Assembly: GCA_030038415.1 (NCBI GenBank)
Contig: JASHOX010000136.1
Coordinates: forward strand, 1 to 58,112
DNA: 58,112 nt
Direction: 5' to 3'
Source: Xanthobacteraceae bacterium
GTDB taxonomy: Bacteria; Pseudomonadota; Alphaproteobacteria; Rhizobiales; Xanthobacteraceae
Positions 24,700-33,225 of this stretch are shown piece after piece. Both the position numbers and the translations under genes were made by a program. Positions within the stretch are counted from its first letter, which is position 1. The number at the start of each line of letters is the position of its first letter. The notes beneath the pieces were generated by a model. The model saw only the letters and a list, made by a program, of their open reading frames with translations, made no database searches and was not told the origin of the DNA.

Positions 24700-26502
24700 T
24701 TATTCTTTCTTCGGCGGAATGACGGGCAGCAGCAGATAGGGCCGCGCGGCACCGCCGAAATGAAGAGCGGTGACGCCGCCGAAAGTCTGCGGCGGCCGGT
24801 CCCGCGGATCGTCGTGCAAGAATGGGCCGCAGCCAGTAAGCTCGTTCTTGAAGTTCGACATCCGTCCGCCGCTCGGCCCCGGATAAACATAATCCTTGCC
24901 GCGAATGGTGAGCGCGACGCGGTAACCGGCGGGCACGACAATCGAGGTCGGCCAGATCTCGATATCGAGCGCCACCACCTCGCCCGGCTTGAGCGGTTGC
25001 TTCCTGGTATGCGTGTGGTACGGCCGATAGGGCTTTGACAGCTTCTTATCGAGCTGGCGATGCGAGCCGCGCAGCCAGCCCTGGCCAACCGGCGTATGCG
25101 GATCGATGGCCCCCGGGAAAACCACTTCCTTAAGATCTGGCGACAACACGCGCAGCACGACAAAAATATCGGCATCGCTGGTCGAAGATGAGATAAACAG
25201 CTTTGCGGCGGACGGCCCGGTAATTTCCGTCTCGTGCGCCAGCGGCGGTGTGAGAAAGGTGACGCCGTCGCTCATCGCCTCGAAGCGGAGCACGGTTTTC
25301 TTGTTGGCTGCTTTTGTGCCCAGCGAACCGTTCGTGGGATCGAGATAAAATTTCGTCCACTTGGTGCGCTTGAGCGGCCATTCCCTTTCCATGCGCTCGG
25401 CGAAGCGATCAAGGTGCCGCATCTGGAGCTGCACCGCCGGCTGCTTGTCCCAGCCGTTCTTCTTGCCGTGCAGAAAATAATCGAAGAAGCGCAGTTGCAG
25501 CTTGCGGCCGTAATCGGTGTAGAAATGCGTCCAGTGCTCGAGGCCGTGTGCTTCGAGCCATTTTTGCTTGGACGCGGCGCGCACGAAACCCTCGAAATTG
25601 CCGCGCGTGTGCAACCCCTGCCCGCCCCAATTGGCGGCCGACAGAAACGGCACCTTGACCCTCGACCAGATCGGCGAGCGCGCATGATGATAATCGTCGT
25701 CGAGCGGATGCGCGGCGATATCGGCGCCGAAATTGCTGCGGTTTTGCGCAAGCTTCTCCTCGGAGAGAATTTCGGGCCCGCACACCAGCTCACCATGCGC
25801 GCGGCTTCGCTTGCCGCGCTCACCCGCGCCGTACTGCACGGTCTTGACCTGCATGTCGTACCAATTCTCCCAGAACGTGGAGAGAATGCCGCCGTGATGC
25901 GTCATGTCGCGATACCAGTCGGCGGCGCCTTCCCAGACGCACATAGCGGCAAGATGCGGCGGTTCGAGCGATGCCACGTGCCACTGGTTGATGCCGTAGT
26001 AGGAAATGCCGTTGAGCCCGACCTTGCCGTTCGACCACGGCTGTAAGCCCGCCCATTCGATGCAGTCGTAGTAATCCTTGGTCTCGCGCGGCGAGAACGG
26101 ATCGATGAAACCCGGCGAGCAGCCGGCACCGCGCGAATCCACCCGCACGCAGGCGTAATTATGCGGCACCCATTTCTCCGGATCGACGACTTCCCAGCTC
26201 TGATAAAGATTGCTGGACCCGGCGGGAACATCGGGATGCTGTTCCGCCATGTGCTGCCATGCGTTGGGATAACCGTCCTGGAACGCAAGACCCTTGGCAT
26301 AGGGGCCATAAGTCAAGATCACCGGATAGCGGCCTTCGGCGATGGGACGAAATACGTCGGCGCGCAGGATGAGTCCGTCGTCCATCGCAATCGGCACGTT
26401 CCAGTCGATGCGCATACCATCGCGCTCTTCGCTGCGCTGCTCGAGCGTCTTGCGGTCGCCTGCGACCGCCGCCATGCGGGCTTCGCCTTCCAGCGATGAC
26501 AT
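24700..26502 (-). CDS. CocE/NonD family hydrolase
   Basis: A 600-residue serine hydrolase of the CocE / X-Pro dipeptidyl-peptidase-like group. The nucleophile is Ser167 in VGLNGISYYGINQW, and an earlier family motif, RVDSRGAGCSPG, sits near residues 120-130. The N-terminal alpha/beta-hydrolase part runs to about residue 370. It is followed by a jelly-roll C-terminal domain (DADIFVVLRVLSPD, RGSHRQLDKKLSKPYRPYH, LDIEIWPTSIVVPAGYRVALTI) typical of CocE. No signal peptide is seen, so it is probably cytoplasmic. It lies directly upstream of the two binding-protein genes on the same strand, which suggests it hydrolyses an ester or amide in the imported compound (inference). GGGAGG precedes the ATG. 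Confidence 0.9.
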   Translation of the reverse strand: MSSLEGEARMAAVAGDRKTLEQRSEERDGMRIDWNVPIAMDDGLILRADVFRPIAEGRYPVILTYGPYAKGLAFQDGYPNAWQHMAEQHPDVPAGSSNLYQSWEVVDPEKWVPHNYACVRVDSRGAGCSPGFIDPFSPRETKDYYDCIEWAGLQPWSNGKVGLNGISYYGINQWHVASLEPPHLAAMCVWEGAADWYRDMTHHGGILSTFWENWYDMQVKTVQYGAGERGKRSRAHGELVCGPEILSEEKLAQNRSNFGADIAAHPLDDDYHHARSPIWSRVKVPFLSAANWGGQGLHTRGNFEGFVRAASKQKWLEAHGLEHWTHFYTDYGRKLQLRFFDYFLHGKKNGWDKQPAVQLQMRHLDRFAERMEREWPLKRTKWTKFYLDPTNGSLGTKAANKKTVLRFEAMSDGVTFLTPPLAHETEITGPSAAKLFISSSTSDADIFVVLRVLSPDLKEVVFPGAIDPHTPVGQGWLRGSHRQLDKKLSKPYRPYHTHTRKQPLKPGEVVALDIEIWPTSIVVPAGYRVALTIRGKDYVYPGPSGGRMSNFKNELTGCGPFLHDDPRDRPPQTFGGVTALHFGGAARPYLLLPVIPPKKE

Positions 26503-26602
26503 CGGCGTCCTCCCTATTGCGTCGCCCCCGCGTAGGCGGCTGTCCGGTATCCCTTCTTATTTGGGAATTGGGAACCGACGCATTCGCGGATGGTAACGCC
26601 AA

Positions 26603-27511
26603 TCAACGTTTCTTCTTTGTGGTTCGTTTCACTCCGGCCATCTTTTCCAGGACGGCGCAGACCGCGGCGGTGTCTTCGCCGCCGTGACCACTCTTGAGCG
26701 CCTTCTCGTAGATCCGGCTCGAGGCATCGAACATCGGCGTCGGCACCTTGATCTTCCGGGCGTAGCTGCCGATCACGTCCATATCCTTCTGCCACACCGA
26801 AATCTTCATGGTCGGATGGTCGTAGCGGTCCTTCACCATCATCGGCGCGCGCAGCTCGAAAATGCGCGAATTGCCGGCGCCGGTCTTGACGAGATCGAAA
26901 ACGGTTTGCGGCGGCAGACCGGCCTTCATGCCGAGCACCATGGCCTCGGCGGTTGCCACGTTGTGGATGGCGACCAGAAGGTTGGCGACGTATTTCATGC
27001 GGCTGCCGTTGCCGAATTCGCCGAGATCGAACACGCCGCGGCCAAACGCGGCGAACATCGGCCGCAGCCGCTTGATCTCGGCCGAGCCGCCCGAGGCATA
27101 GACTACGAGGTCCTTGACCTTGGCCTGGGCGCCGGTGCCGCTCACCGGACAATCGAGCAGCACATGACCGGCCTTGTGCAGCACGGCCTGGGCGCGGCTC
27201 TTGTCGTCGATCGTAAAGGTGGACGCCTCGACGATGACGCGGCGCGGCAGGCCGGCTTTGGCGATGGCGGCGGCGGTCGCCGCAAGCGCTTCCGGCTTGG
27301 GCAGGCTGGTGATGATGGTCTTGGCCTGCCGCGCGACGTCGACCGCGTCGGCGGCAATCACGACGCCGGTGCGCGCCAGCGCCTTCCGGCGCGCCGCCGC
27401 AATGTCATAGCCGACAACGCGCCAGCCGGCGGCGACGAGATTTTCCGCAAACGCGCCACCCATGATGCCGAGGCCGATGATGCCGACGACACCTTTGTTT
27501 CCCGAAACCAT
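26603..27511 (-). CDS. NAD(P)-dependent beta-hydroxyacid dehydrogenase (HIBADH-like)
   Basis: A 302-residue member of the 3-hydroxyisobutyrate dehydrogenase family. The Rossmann motif GIIGLGIMGGAFAENL is near the N-terminus. The substrate motif appears as LLDCPVSGTGAQAKVKDL, and the catalytic lysine lies in FGNGSRMKYVANLLVAIHN. The C-terminal helical domain is complete, with a Lys-rich end (KRTTKKKR). Substrates of the family are short beta-hydroxyacids; the exact one is unknown. It heads a minus-strand series with the CocE hydrolase and the livKKHMGF transporter and is divergent from a second dehydrogenase of the same family. Confidence 0.9.
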   Translation of the reverse strand: MVSGNKGVVGIIGLGIMGGAFAENLVAAGWRVVGYDIAAARRKALARTGVVIAADAVDVARQAKTIITSLPKPEALAATAAAIAKAGLPRRVIVEASTFTIDDKSRAQAVLHKAGHVLLDCPVSGTGAQAKVKDLVVYASGGSAEIKRLRPMFAAFGRGVFDLGEFGNGSRMKYVANLLVAIHNVATAEAMVLGMKAGLPPQTVFDLVKTGAGNSRIFELRAPMMVKDRYDHPTMKISVWQKDMDVIGSYARKIKVPTPMFDASSRIYEKALKSGHGGEDTAAVCAVLEKMAGVKRTTKKKR

Positions 27512-27641
27512 CCCTTGCCCGCTCCTTTTTCTGAAGGACGCGACGCTATGACACCCGCTCTACGCTTGCGCAAGCCGCTTTCTCGCCGCGCGCCGATCGC
27601 CTATCGTCCGCGCCGGGACGGAGCGCCGAGGAGAGTGCAGC

Positions 27642-28523
27642 ATGCGAGTTGGTGTCGCCGGTATCGGCAAAATGGGCGCGGCCATCGCGGCGCGGCTGAT
27701 CGAGGTCGGACACGAGGTCGCGGTGTGGAATCGTACGCCGGACAAGGCCAAAGCGGTGGCTGGCGCTGCGGTGGCCGCGACACCGGCAGAACTCGCGCAA
27801 CGCGCCGACGTGATCGTATCAAGCCTCACCGACGCGGCGGCGCTCGACGCGGTCTATAACAGCGCAGCGGGCCTGCTCAGCGGCAACGTCGCCGGCAAGC
27901 TGTTCATCGACATGAGTACGGTATTACCGGCGACCGAAGTCGCGCTGGCCGAAGCGGTGCGCGGCAAGGGCGCCGCTTTCGTCGAGTGTCCGGTCGGCGG
28001 CTCGACCGGACCGGCGCGGCAAGGCAGGCTCATCGGCCTCGTCGGCGGCGACGCCACGGACGTTGCGCGTGCCCGGCCTATTCTTGAACAACTCTGCCGC
28101 CGCCTTGAACATGCCGGCCCAGTCGGCTCGGGCGCAGTGCTCAAATTCGCGGTCAATCTGCCGCTGATGGTCTATTGGCAGGCGCTAGGCGAAGCGCTGG
28201 CGTTGGCGCATGCACTGCCGGTCGAGCCGGGACGGCTGATGGATTTGCTGAGCGACACGTCCGGCGCCGCCACCATCGCCAAAGTGCGCGCCCCCGGCAT
28301 TGCCGCCATGCTCAAGGGCGGCGATCCCGGTCCGGTGACCTTCGACGTCGACGGCGGCATCAAGGACATGCGGGCGATGCTGGCGGAAGCCAAATCGCGC
28401 AGCATCGAACTGCCGCTCGTCGACAAGACGCTCGCCTGTTACGAGGAGACCAAGCGCCATCGCTCTGGCGGCGCCGAAATCTCCACCGTCTCGGCCTATT
28501 GGGCGAGCCGCGGTCAGCAGTAA
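27642..28523 (+). CDS. NAD(P)-dependent beta-hydroxyacid dehydrogenase (HIBADH-like)
   Basis: A 293-residue protein of the same superfamily as the divergent neighbour but clearly different in sequence. It has Rossmann motif GIGKMGAAIAARLIEVGHEVAVWNRT, substrate motif VECPVGGSTGPARQGRL, and the catalytic lysine in GSGAVLKFAVNLPLMVYW. The N-terminal WNRTPDKAK suggests NADP preference (Arg after the second strand), by analogy with the family. A GlcG-like gene follows by 27 bp and a glutathione transferase by a further 56 bp, so they may form an operon. Confidence 0.88.
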   Translation: MRVGVAGIGKMGAAIAARLIEVGHEVAVWNRTPDKAKAVAGAAVAATPAELAQRADVIVSSLTDAAALDAVYNSAAGLLSGNVAGKLFIDMSTVLPATEVALAEAVRGKGAAFVECPVGGSTGPARQGRLIGLVGGDATDVARARPILEQLCRRLEHAGPVGSGAVLKFAVNLPLMVYWQALGEALALAHALPVEPGRLMDLLSDTSGAATIAKVRAPGIAAMLKGGDPGPVTFDVDGGIKDMRAMLAEAKSRSIELPLVDKTLACYEETKRHRSGGAEISTVSAYWASRGQQ

Positions 28524-28550
28524 ATTCTAAGCAAACACATCGGAGCCACC

Positions 28551-28994
28551 ATGTCAGTCATTACGCTTGCGCAAGCCTCCACCATCGTCGACGCCGCATT
28601 GAACAAGGCGCGCGAGCTCAAACAGATGCCGCAGACCGTGGCGGTGCTCGATCCCGGCGGCCATGTCGTCTGCGCCAAGCGCGAGGACGGCTCGGGGATC
28701 ATTCGCTTTGAGATCGCCGTCGGCAAAGCCTATGGCGCGCTCGGCATGGGCTGGGGCTCGCGCACCATGATGGAACGGGCGGCGCAAAACCCGAATTTCC
28801 TCACCGCCGTCGTCGCGGCGAGCGGCGGGCGGCTGGTGCCGAACCCGGGTGGTATCCTGATCCGCGACGCCGGCGGTCAGATCGCGGGCGCAGTCGGGAT
28901 TTCCGGCGACACCGGCGACAATGATGAGATCATCGCGGTTGCCGGCATCGAGGCGGCCGGTCTGAAGGCCGATCCGGGCGGCACCAAGAAATAG
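28551..28994 (+). CDS. GlcG/HbpS family protein
   Basis: A 147-residue single-domain protein of the GlcG/HbpS family (also called DUF336). Features are the N-terminal helix (LAQASTIVDAALNKARELKQ), MPQTVAVLDPGGHVVCAKREDG, and the conserved end PGGILIRDAGGQIAGAVGISGDTGDNDE. Some members bind heme or respond to degradation products; in catabolic clusters they often sit near dehydrogenases as accessory proteins of unknown role. CGGAG precedes the ATG. The neighbouring dehydrogenase and glutathione transferase fit a catabolic setting. Confidence 0.87.
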   Translation: MSVITLAQASTIVDAALNKARELKQMPQTVAVLDPGGHVVCAKREDGSGIIRFEIAVGKAYGALGMGWGSRTMMERAAQNPNFLTAVVAASGGRLVPNPGGILIRDAGGQIAGAVGISGDTGDNDEIIAVAGIEAAGLKADPGGTKK

Positions 28995-29050
28995 ACTTCG
29001 CCGAGCGAACCACCGGCCACTGAGACGGCGCATGGGAAAGGGAGGACACG

Positions 29051-29701
29051 GTGAAACTGTTTTCGTTTTGGCGCTCGCTCGCGACTTATCGCGTGCGCAT
29101 CGCGCTCAATCTCAAGGCCATTACGCCCGACGAGGTGATCCAAGTCAATCTGATGAAGGGCGAGCAGCGGGAGGCGGCTTACCGCGCGGTCAATCCGATG
29201 ATGGCGATTCCAGCACTGATCGACGGCGATGGGCCGGCCTTGTTCGAATCGCTCGCCATCATCGAATATCTCGACGAGACCCATCCCAATCCGCCGCTGT
29301 TGCCGCGCGATGCGCGCGGCCGCGCCCGCGTGCGGGGCTTGAGCCAGCTCGTCGCCTGCGATTCGCATCCGCTGATCGTGCCGCGGGTGCGCGAATATCT
29401 GGCGCACGAATTCAAATTCGACGAAGCCGCGGTCGCCAAATGGTGCCGGCATTGGCACACCGCTGCGATCACCGCGCTGGAAACCCATCTCAAAGACAAG
29501 GCCACCGGCCGCTATTGCCACGGCGATGCCGTCACGATGGCCGATGTCTGCCTCGCCAGCCAGGCCGCAGGCGCAAAGTTTTTCAACGTCGACACCGCGC
29601 CGTTCCCGAACTTCACCCGCATCGTCGATGAATTGTCGAAACTCGACGCTTTCGCCCGCGCGCATCCGTTGAAGCAGCCCGGCGCACCGACGGCTGCTTA
29701 A
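29051..29701 (+). CDS. Glutathione S-transferase, zeta-like (maleylacetoacetate isomerase-like)
   Basis: A 216-residue glutathione transferase. The thioredoxin-like N-terminal domain reads KLFSFWRSLATYRVRIALNLK, close to the zeta-class SxxSxRVRIALxLK signature, and is followed by NPMMAIPALIDGDGPALFESLAIIEYLDE. The helical C-terminal domain starts near residue 90. The class is often maleylacetoacetate or maleylpyruvate isomerase; the leading Ser of the active-site motif has shifted context here, so the exact reaction is left open. It starts at GTG with GGGAGG upstream. The last gene of the plus-strand group before a palindromic repeat. Confidence 0.85.
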   Translation: MKLFSFWRSLATYRVRIALNLKAITPDEVIQVNLMKGEQREAAYRAVNPMMAIPALIDGDGPALFESLAIIEYLDETHPNPPLLPRDARGRARVRGLSQLVACDSHPLIVPRVREYLAHEFKFDEAAVAKWCRHWHTAAITALETHLKDKATGRYCHGDAVTMADVCLASQAAGAKFFNVDTAPFPNFTRIVDELSKLDAFARAHPLKQPGAPTAA

Positions 29702-29709
29702 CTTTATTG

Positions 29710-29775
29710 CGCTCATTCCCACGAGAGCGGGAATCCAGTAAGCAAACTGGGTCCCGCTTTCGCGGGAACGAGCGG
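29710..29775. repeat. Palindromic GAGAGCGGGAATCCAGT-type repeat, copy 1
   Basis: An inverted repeat: CGCTCATTCCCACGAGAGCGGGAATCCAGT pairs imperfectly with ACTGGGTCCCGCTTTCGCGGGAACGAGCGG. A related element lies at 45095-45171. It separates the convergent glutathione transferase and thiD genes and might act as a bidirectional terminator. Similar elements are, from memory, dispersed in many proteobacterial chromosomes. Confidence 0.65.
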
Positions 29776-29782
29776 ATAGAGA

Positions 29783-30583
29783 TCACCACCACTTGAAGAA
29801 ATGATGCACTGGGCCGGAGCCTGAACCGATGCCGAGCCGGTCAGCCGCCGCAATGGCGCGGCCGACATAGGTCTTGGCCTCGCCCACCGCCGCGCCGAGC
29901 AATTCACCCTTAGCGAGGCCGGCGGCGATCGCGGCGGCCAACGTGCAGCCGGTGCCGTGGGTGTTGGCCGTCTTCGCGCGCCGCGCGGCAAAGCGGGTAT
30001 GGCCGGCGGTCTCGACCAACAGGTCGACACTGTCCGGGCCGCTGCCATGGCCGCCTTTGATCAGCACGGCGTCGGCGCCAAACTCCAAGAGCTTCTGCGC
30101 CTGCTTAAGCATCTCGCTCTCGTCGCGCGCCGCGGGCGCGTCAAGCAGCGCCGCCGCTTCGGGAAGGTTGGGGGTGACGACATTCGCGTGGGCAATGAGT
30201 TTGCGCAGAGCGTCGAGCGCGTCGGGGCGCAGGAGCCTCTCGCCCGACGTCGCCACCATCACCGGATCGAGCACCACGTTGCGCGCGCCGTATCGGACAA
30301 CACCCGCGGCGACGGCCTCGATCGCCGCTGCATTGCCGAGCATGCCGATCTTCACCGCGCCGACATCGAGATCGGAAAACACGGCGTCGATTTGCGCCGT
30401 GATGAACTCGGCCGGCACTTGATGAATGGCCGACACGCCCTTGGTGTTCTGCGCGGTGAGCGCGGTGACAATGGACGCGCCGTAAACGCCGAACGCGGAG
30501 AAGGTCTTCAAATCCGCCTGGATGCCGGCCCCGCCGCTCGAATCCGAGCCGGCGATAGTCACGGCGATAGGTACGCCCATCAC
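29783..30583 (-). CDS. thiD: Bifunctional hydroxymethylpyrimidine kinase / phosphomethylpyrimidine kinase
   Basis: A 266-residue ThiD of the ribokinase-like fold. It phosphorylates hydroxymethylpyrimidine twice to give the pyrimidine diphosphate used in thiamine synthesis. Motifs: [20 protein letters not shown] at the start, the [10 protein letters not shown] region, [10 protein letters not shown], and the anion-hole motif [20 protein letters not shown] near the end. The start overlaps the thiE stop by four bases, so the two thiamine genes are coupled. Confidence 0.95.
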   Translation of the reverse strand: MMGVPIAVTIAGSDSSGGAGIQADLKTFSAFGVYGASIVTALTAQNTKGVSAIHQVPAEFITAQIDAVFSDLDVGAVKIGMLGNAAAIEAVAAGVVRYGARNVVLDPVMVATSGERLLRPDALDALRKLIAHANVVTPNLPEAAALLDAPAARDESEMLKQAQKLLEFGADAVLIKGGHGSGPDSVDLLVETAGHTRFAARRAKTANTHGTGCTLAAAIAAGLAKGELLGAAVGEAKTYVGRAIAAADRLGIGSGSGPVHHFFKWW

Positions 30584-31239
30584 GCGCCCCGCTTCGCCAG
30601 CATGGCGTCGACGATGTCACGCAGCGTGCGCGCTGCACCGACCGGATCGGGGGCGTGCGACAGCGCCGAGATCACGGCGACGCCGTCGGCGCCGGCGCCG
30701 ATAACCTCGGCGGCATTGCCGGCATCGATGCCGGCAATGCCGACCACCGGTAGGTTCGGTGCGCGGCGATGCAGCGCTCCGATAATGCGCGCCAGGCCTT
30801 GCGGACCGATCGGTGGGTTCTTCTGCTCTTTCGACAGCGTCGCGTAGACGCCGCCGGAGCCGACATAATCGATCAGATCGAGCGGCGCGGCATCCGCCTC
30901 CGCAACCGATTTGATCGACAGGCCGACGATGGCGTCACGGCCAAGCAGTGCACGGGCGTCCTCGATGGTCATATCTTCGGGCCCGAGATGCACGCCGTCG
31001 GCCTTGGCGGCGAGCGCCACGTCGATACGATCGTTGACGACGAACGGCACACCGAACGGCACTAGCGCCTTTTTGATCGCTCTCGCTTCGTCGACCATGG
31101 CGCGCGTCTCGTTGACCTTGTCGCGCAATTGCACGAGCGTGGCACCGCCCTGGGCGCAGAGCCGCGCCAGGTCGGAGAGGTCGCGGCCGCCGGCACGCTC
31201 GGGATCGACGATGGCATTGAGACGAAGATCGACCGGCAT
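30580..31239 (-). CDS. thiE: Thiamine phosphate synthase
   Basis: A 219-residue ThiE, which joins hydroxymethylpyrimidine diphosphate to the thiazole phosphate. Motifs: [36 protein letters not shown] with the metal-binding Asp, and [29 protein letters not shown] at the C-terminal phosphate site. The segment [19 protein letters not shown] replaces the more common TxTK phosphate loop, a variant I recall from other alphaproteobacteria. AAAGGAA precedes the ATG. No TPP riboswitch is visible in the 101 bases upstream. Confidence 0.94.
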   Translation of the reverse strand: MPVDLRLNAIVDPERAGGRDLSDLARLCAQGGATLVQLRDKVNETRAMVDEARAIKKALVPFGVPFVVNDRIDVALAAKADGVHLGPEDMTIEDARALLGRDAIVGLSIKSVAEADAAPLDLIDYVGSGGVYATLSKEQKNPPIGPQGLARIIGALHRRAPNLPVVGIAGIDAGNAAEVIGAGADGVAVISALSHAPDPVGAARTLRDIVDAMLAKRGA

Positions 31240-31340
31240 CGCAAAATTCCTTTAATCCGGCAAACGTTACACCGTGCGGCCGGGCTCGTGCAGTCCTTGC
31301 CGTTTGGTATAAGCTTGCTCCGAGGCTCCCGGAGGCGCGT

Positions 31341-31589
31341 ATGATTCCCTTCTTCGTGCAGATCAAATGTCAGCTCGGCAAGTCCTACGAGGTCGCGAAC
31401 AAGCTTGCCGATGCCGAGATCGCCTCGGAGATATACTCGACCGCGGGCGATTTCGACCTCTTGGTGAAATTTTACGTCGATCCGTCGACCGATATCGGCC
31501 ATTTCATCGCCGAGAAGGTGCAGCCGATCCCAGGCATCGCCGATACCCGCACCATCATCACTTTCAAGGCGTTCGGGGCGGGATCGTAG
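31341..31589 (+). CDS. Stand-alone Lrp/AsnC ligand-binding (RAM) domain protein
   Basis: An 82-residue protein that matches only the C-terminal ligand-binding domain of Lrp/AsnC regulators (FVQIKCQLGKSYEVANKLADAEIASEIYSTAGDFDLLVKFYVDPSTDIGHFIAEKVQPIPGIADTRTIITFKAF). The DNA-binding half is absent, so it cannot bind DNA alone. Such single-domain proteins form oligomers and may sense amino acids, but a role is not established. It starts with ATG after a good GGAGG. It is divergent from thiE and convergent with the diheme cytochrome gene. Confidence 0.9.
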   Translation: MIPFFVQIKCQLGKSYEVANKLADAEIASEIYSTAGDFDLLVKFYVDPSTDIGHFIAEKVQPIPGIADTRTIITFKAFGAGS

Positions 31590-31597
31590 CGGCGGGC

Positions 31598-32548
31598 TCA
31601 GTCCTTTTTCTTCGGCGGCGGCGGGCCCTGCACCGGCGGCAGCGTAAAAATGTAATTGGCGATCGCGGCGCGATCGTCGGCGCTGATGCGCGAAGTATTG
31701 CGTATCACCTCAGCCATCGCCCCGCCGGCGTAATCTCCCGACGGCATGCCGCCGTCGTCGAGAAAGCTCGCGAGGTCTTTCTCCGACCACTTGTCGTCGC
31801 CATGCCGCAGCCCCGCCGGCGTGATATTCGGCACCCAGCCGCTGCCGTCGGGCGCCGGGCCGCCGGCAAAGCGTTCACTGTCGACGATGGCGCCGAGCAT
31901 GTTGCGCGGCGAATGACATTCGGCGCAATGACCCGGCCCGTTCACCAGATAGGCGCCCCTGTTCCATTGCGCCGAGCGCGACGGATCGGGCACGAACGGC
32001 CCGCCATGCAGGAATAGCAGCTTCCAGCCGCTAAGGAGCCGGCGCTCGTTGAACGGAAATTTCAGATCATGGCGGCGCGCTCGGCCGGGCACCAGCGGCA
32101 AGGTCTTCAGATACGCAAACAAATCGCGGAGATCGTTGAGCTGCATGGACTGGTAGGAGGTGTAGGGAAACGCTGGATAGAGGTTGGCGCCGCCGGGCGA
32201 CGTGCCCTTCCACAACGCGGTGACGAAATTTGCCTCACTCCAGCGGCCGATGCCATCTTTCGGGTCGGGGGAGATGTTCGGCGCGTAGAAGGTGCCGAAC
32301 GGCGAATTAAGCGCGAGACCGCCGCCGAGCCGCCTGCGGTCGATCTGATCGGGGTTCTTGTTGGGAACGGCGTGGCAAGACGCGCAGCCGCCGATATTGA
32401 ACATAGTCTGGCCGTTGGCGAGATTGGGCGTATAGGGCGGCAAGGCAGAGGCGGGAACGGCGGCCGGCAGCGTCAACACCCAGAATAGGGCAAGACCCAC
32501 TGTGGCCGCGGCCGCGACGATAAGCGCGAGCGTTCGCAATGCCGGCAT
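31598..32548 (-). CDS. Exported diheme cytochrome c
   Basis: A 316-residue protein with an N-terminal hydrophobic signal or anchor (TLALIVAAAATVGLALFWVL), then two heme c sites: GGCASCHAVPN (about residue 55) and GHCAECHSPRN (about residue 205). The motif layout SPFGTFYAPNISPDPKDGIGRWSEANFVTALWKGTSPGG matches the cytochrome subunits that serve membrane alcohol or aldehyde dehydrogenases. The ATG at 32548 is used; the upstream reading to 32968 lies in the c556 gene region and has a non-protein-like composition. Electron partners are not encoded nearby. Confidence 0.87.
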   Translation of the reverse strand: MPALRTLALIVAAAATVGLALFWVLTLPAAVPASALPPYTPNLANGQTMFNIGGCASCHAVPNKNPDQIDRRRLGGGLALNSPFGTFYAPNISPDPKDGIGRWSEANFVTALWKGTSPGGANLYPAFPYTSYQSMQLNDLRDLFAYLKTLPLVPGRARRHDLKFPFNERRLLSGWKLLFLHGGPFVPDPSRSAQWNRGAYLVNGPGHCAECHSPRNMLGAIVDSERFAGGPAPDGSGWVPNITPAGLRHGDDKWSEKDLASFLDDGGMPSGDYAGGAMAEVIRNTSRISADDRAAIANYIFTLPPVQGPPPPKKKD

Positions 32549-32651
32549 GCCGTGGCCTCCTCGCTCATTTGCGGCAATTCTATCAGAGCAAAAAATAAGA
32601 GGGGCGGCGCGCCCTTCCGGACGGCCGCCCTTGTCAGGTAACCGTTGCGGT

Positions 32652-33110
32652 TCAGCTCTTCTTGAGACGGTAGGTCTGATGGCAGCCGCCGCAGTCGTTC
32701 TTGCCGATATTGCCGACTGCCGCTTTGAGAGTGTCGACGTCCTTGACACTCGCCGCCGCCGCTTTGGCATCGTCGCCGAATTTGGCGAAACGCGCTTTGA
32801 AGTCAGCCATGTTTTCCCAGACCTTGGGACTGGGGCTGAAATCGTCGGCCGCCGGGGACCCGGCCTCGGACTTCGTGCTGTCGGGGTAGAGGTTCGGCAT
32901 CTTCGCCGCCGCATCTTCGAACGTCGCGAAGACCTTTTGCGCCGCCGCCAAATCGAATGGCTTGTCACCTTTGGCCATGTCGCTGGCGATCTTGGCTTGA
33001 TCGCCGTTGTCTTTCATCAGCGCCTTGCGCGCCTTGATCGGGTCTTCCTGGGCCATAGCAACGCCAAGACCAAGGACGATCGTGAAGATGGCGCATACGA
33101 AACGGATCAT
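32652..33110 (-). CDS. Cytochrome c556 / c-prime family protein
   Basis: A 152-residue protein with a short signal peptide (FVCAIFTIVLGLGVAMAQED) and a four-helix-bundle pattern. The heme c site is at the very C-terminus (CGGCHQTYRLKKS), as in cytochrome c-prime and c556. It lies 103 bp upstream of the diheme cytochrome gene on the same strand, so the two may be co-transcribed as a small electron-transfer unit. The function of this class ranges from electron transfer to nitric oxide binding. Confidence 0.9.
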   Translation of the reverse strand: MIRFVCAIFTIVLGLGVAMAQEDPIKARKALMKDNGDQAKIASDMAKGDKPFDLAAAQKVFATFEDAAAKMPNLYPDSTKSEAGSPAADDFSPSPKVWENMADFKARFAKFGDDAKAAAASVKDVDTLKAAVGNIGKNDCGGCHQTYRLKKS

Positions 33111-33225
33111 GTGGTAGCTCCCCTACTGCCGCCGGCCGGCCTTCCCCGCGACAACACCGGCACGGCTAAGTTATTCCAAAATGCCCGCACAGCAATCTAC
33201 GCCGCCTGGTCTGGGAAATCTGAAC

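Noticed and set aside
31240..31340. TPP riboswitch upstream of thiE
   Set aside because: No CTGAGA or ACCTGA-type conserved core is visible in either strand.
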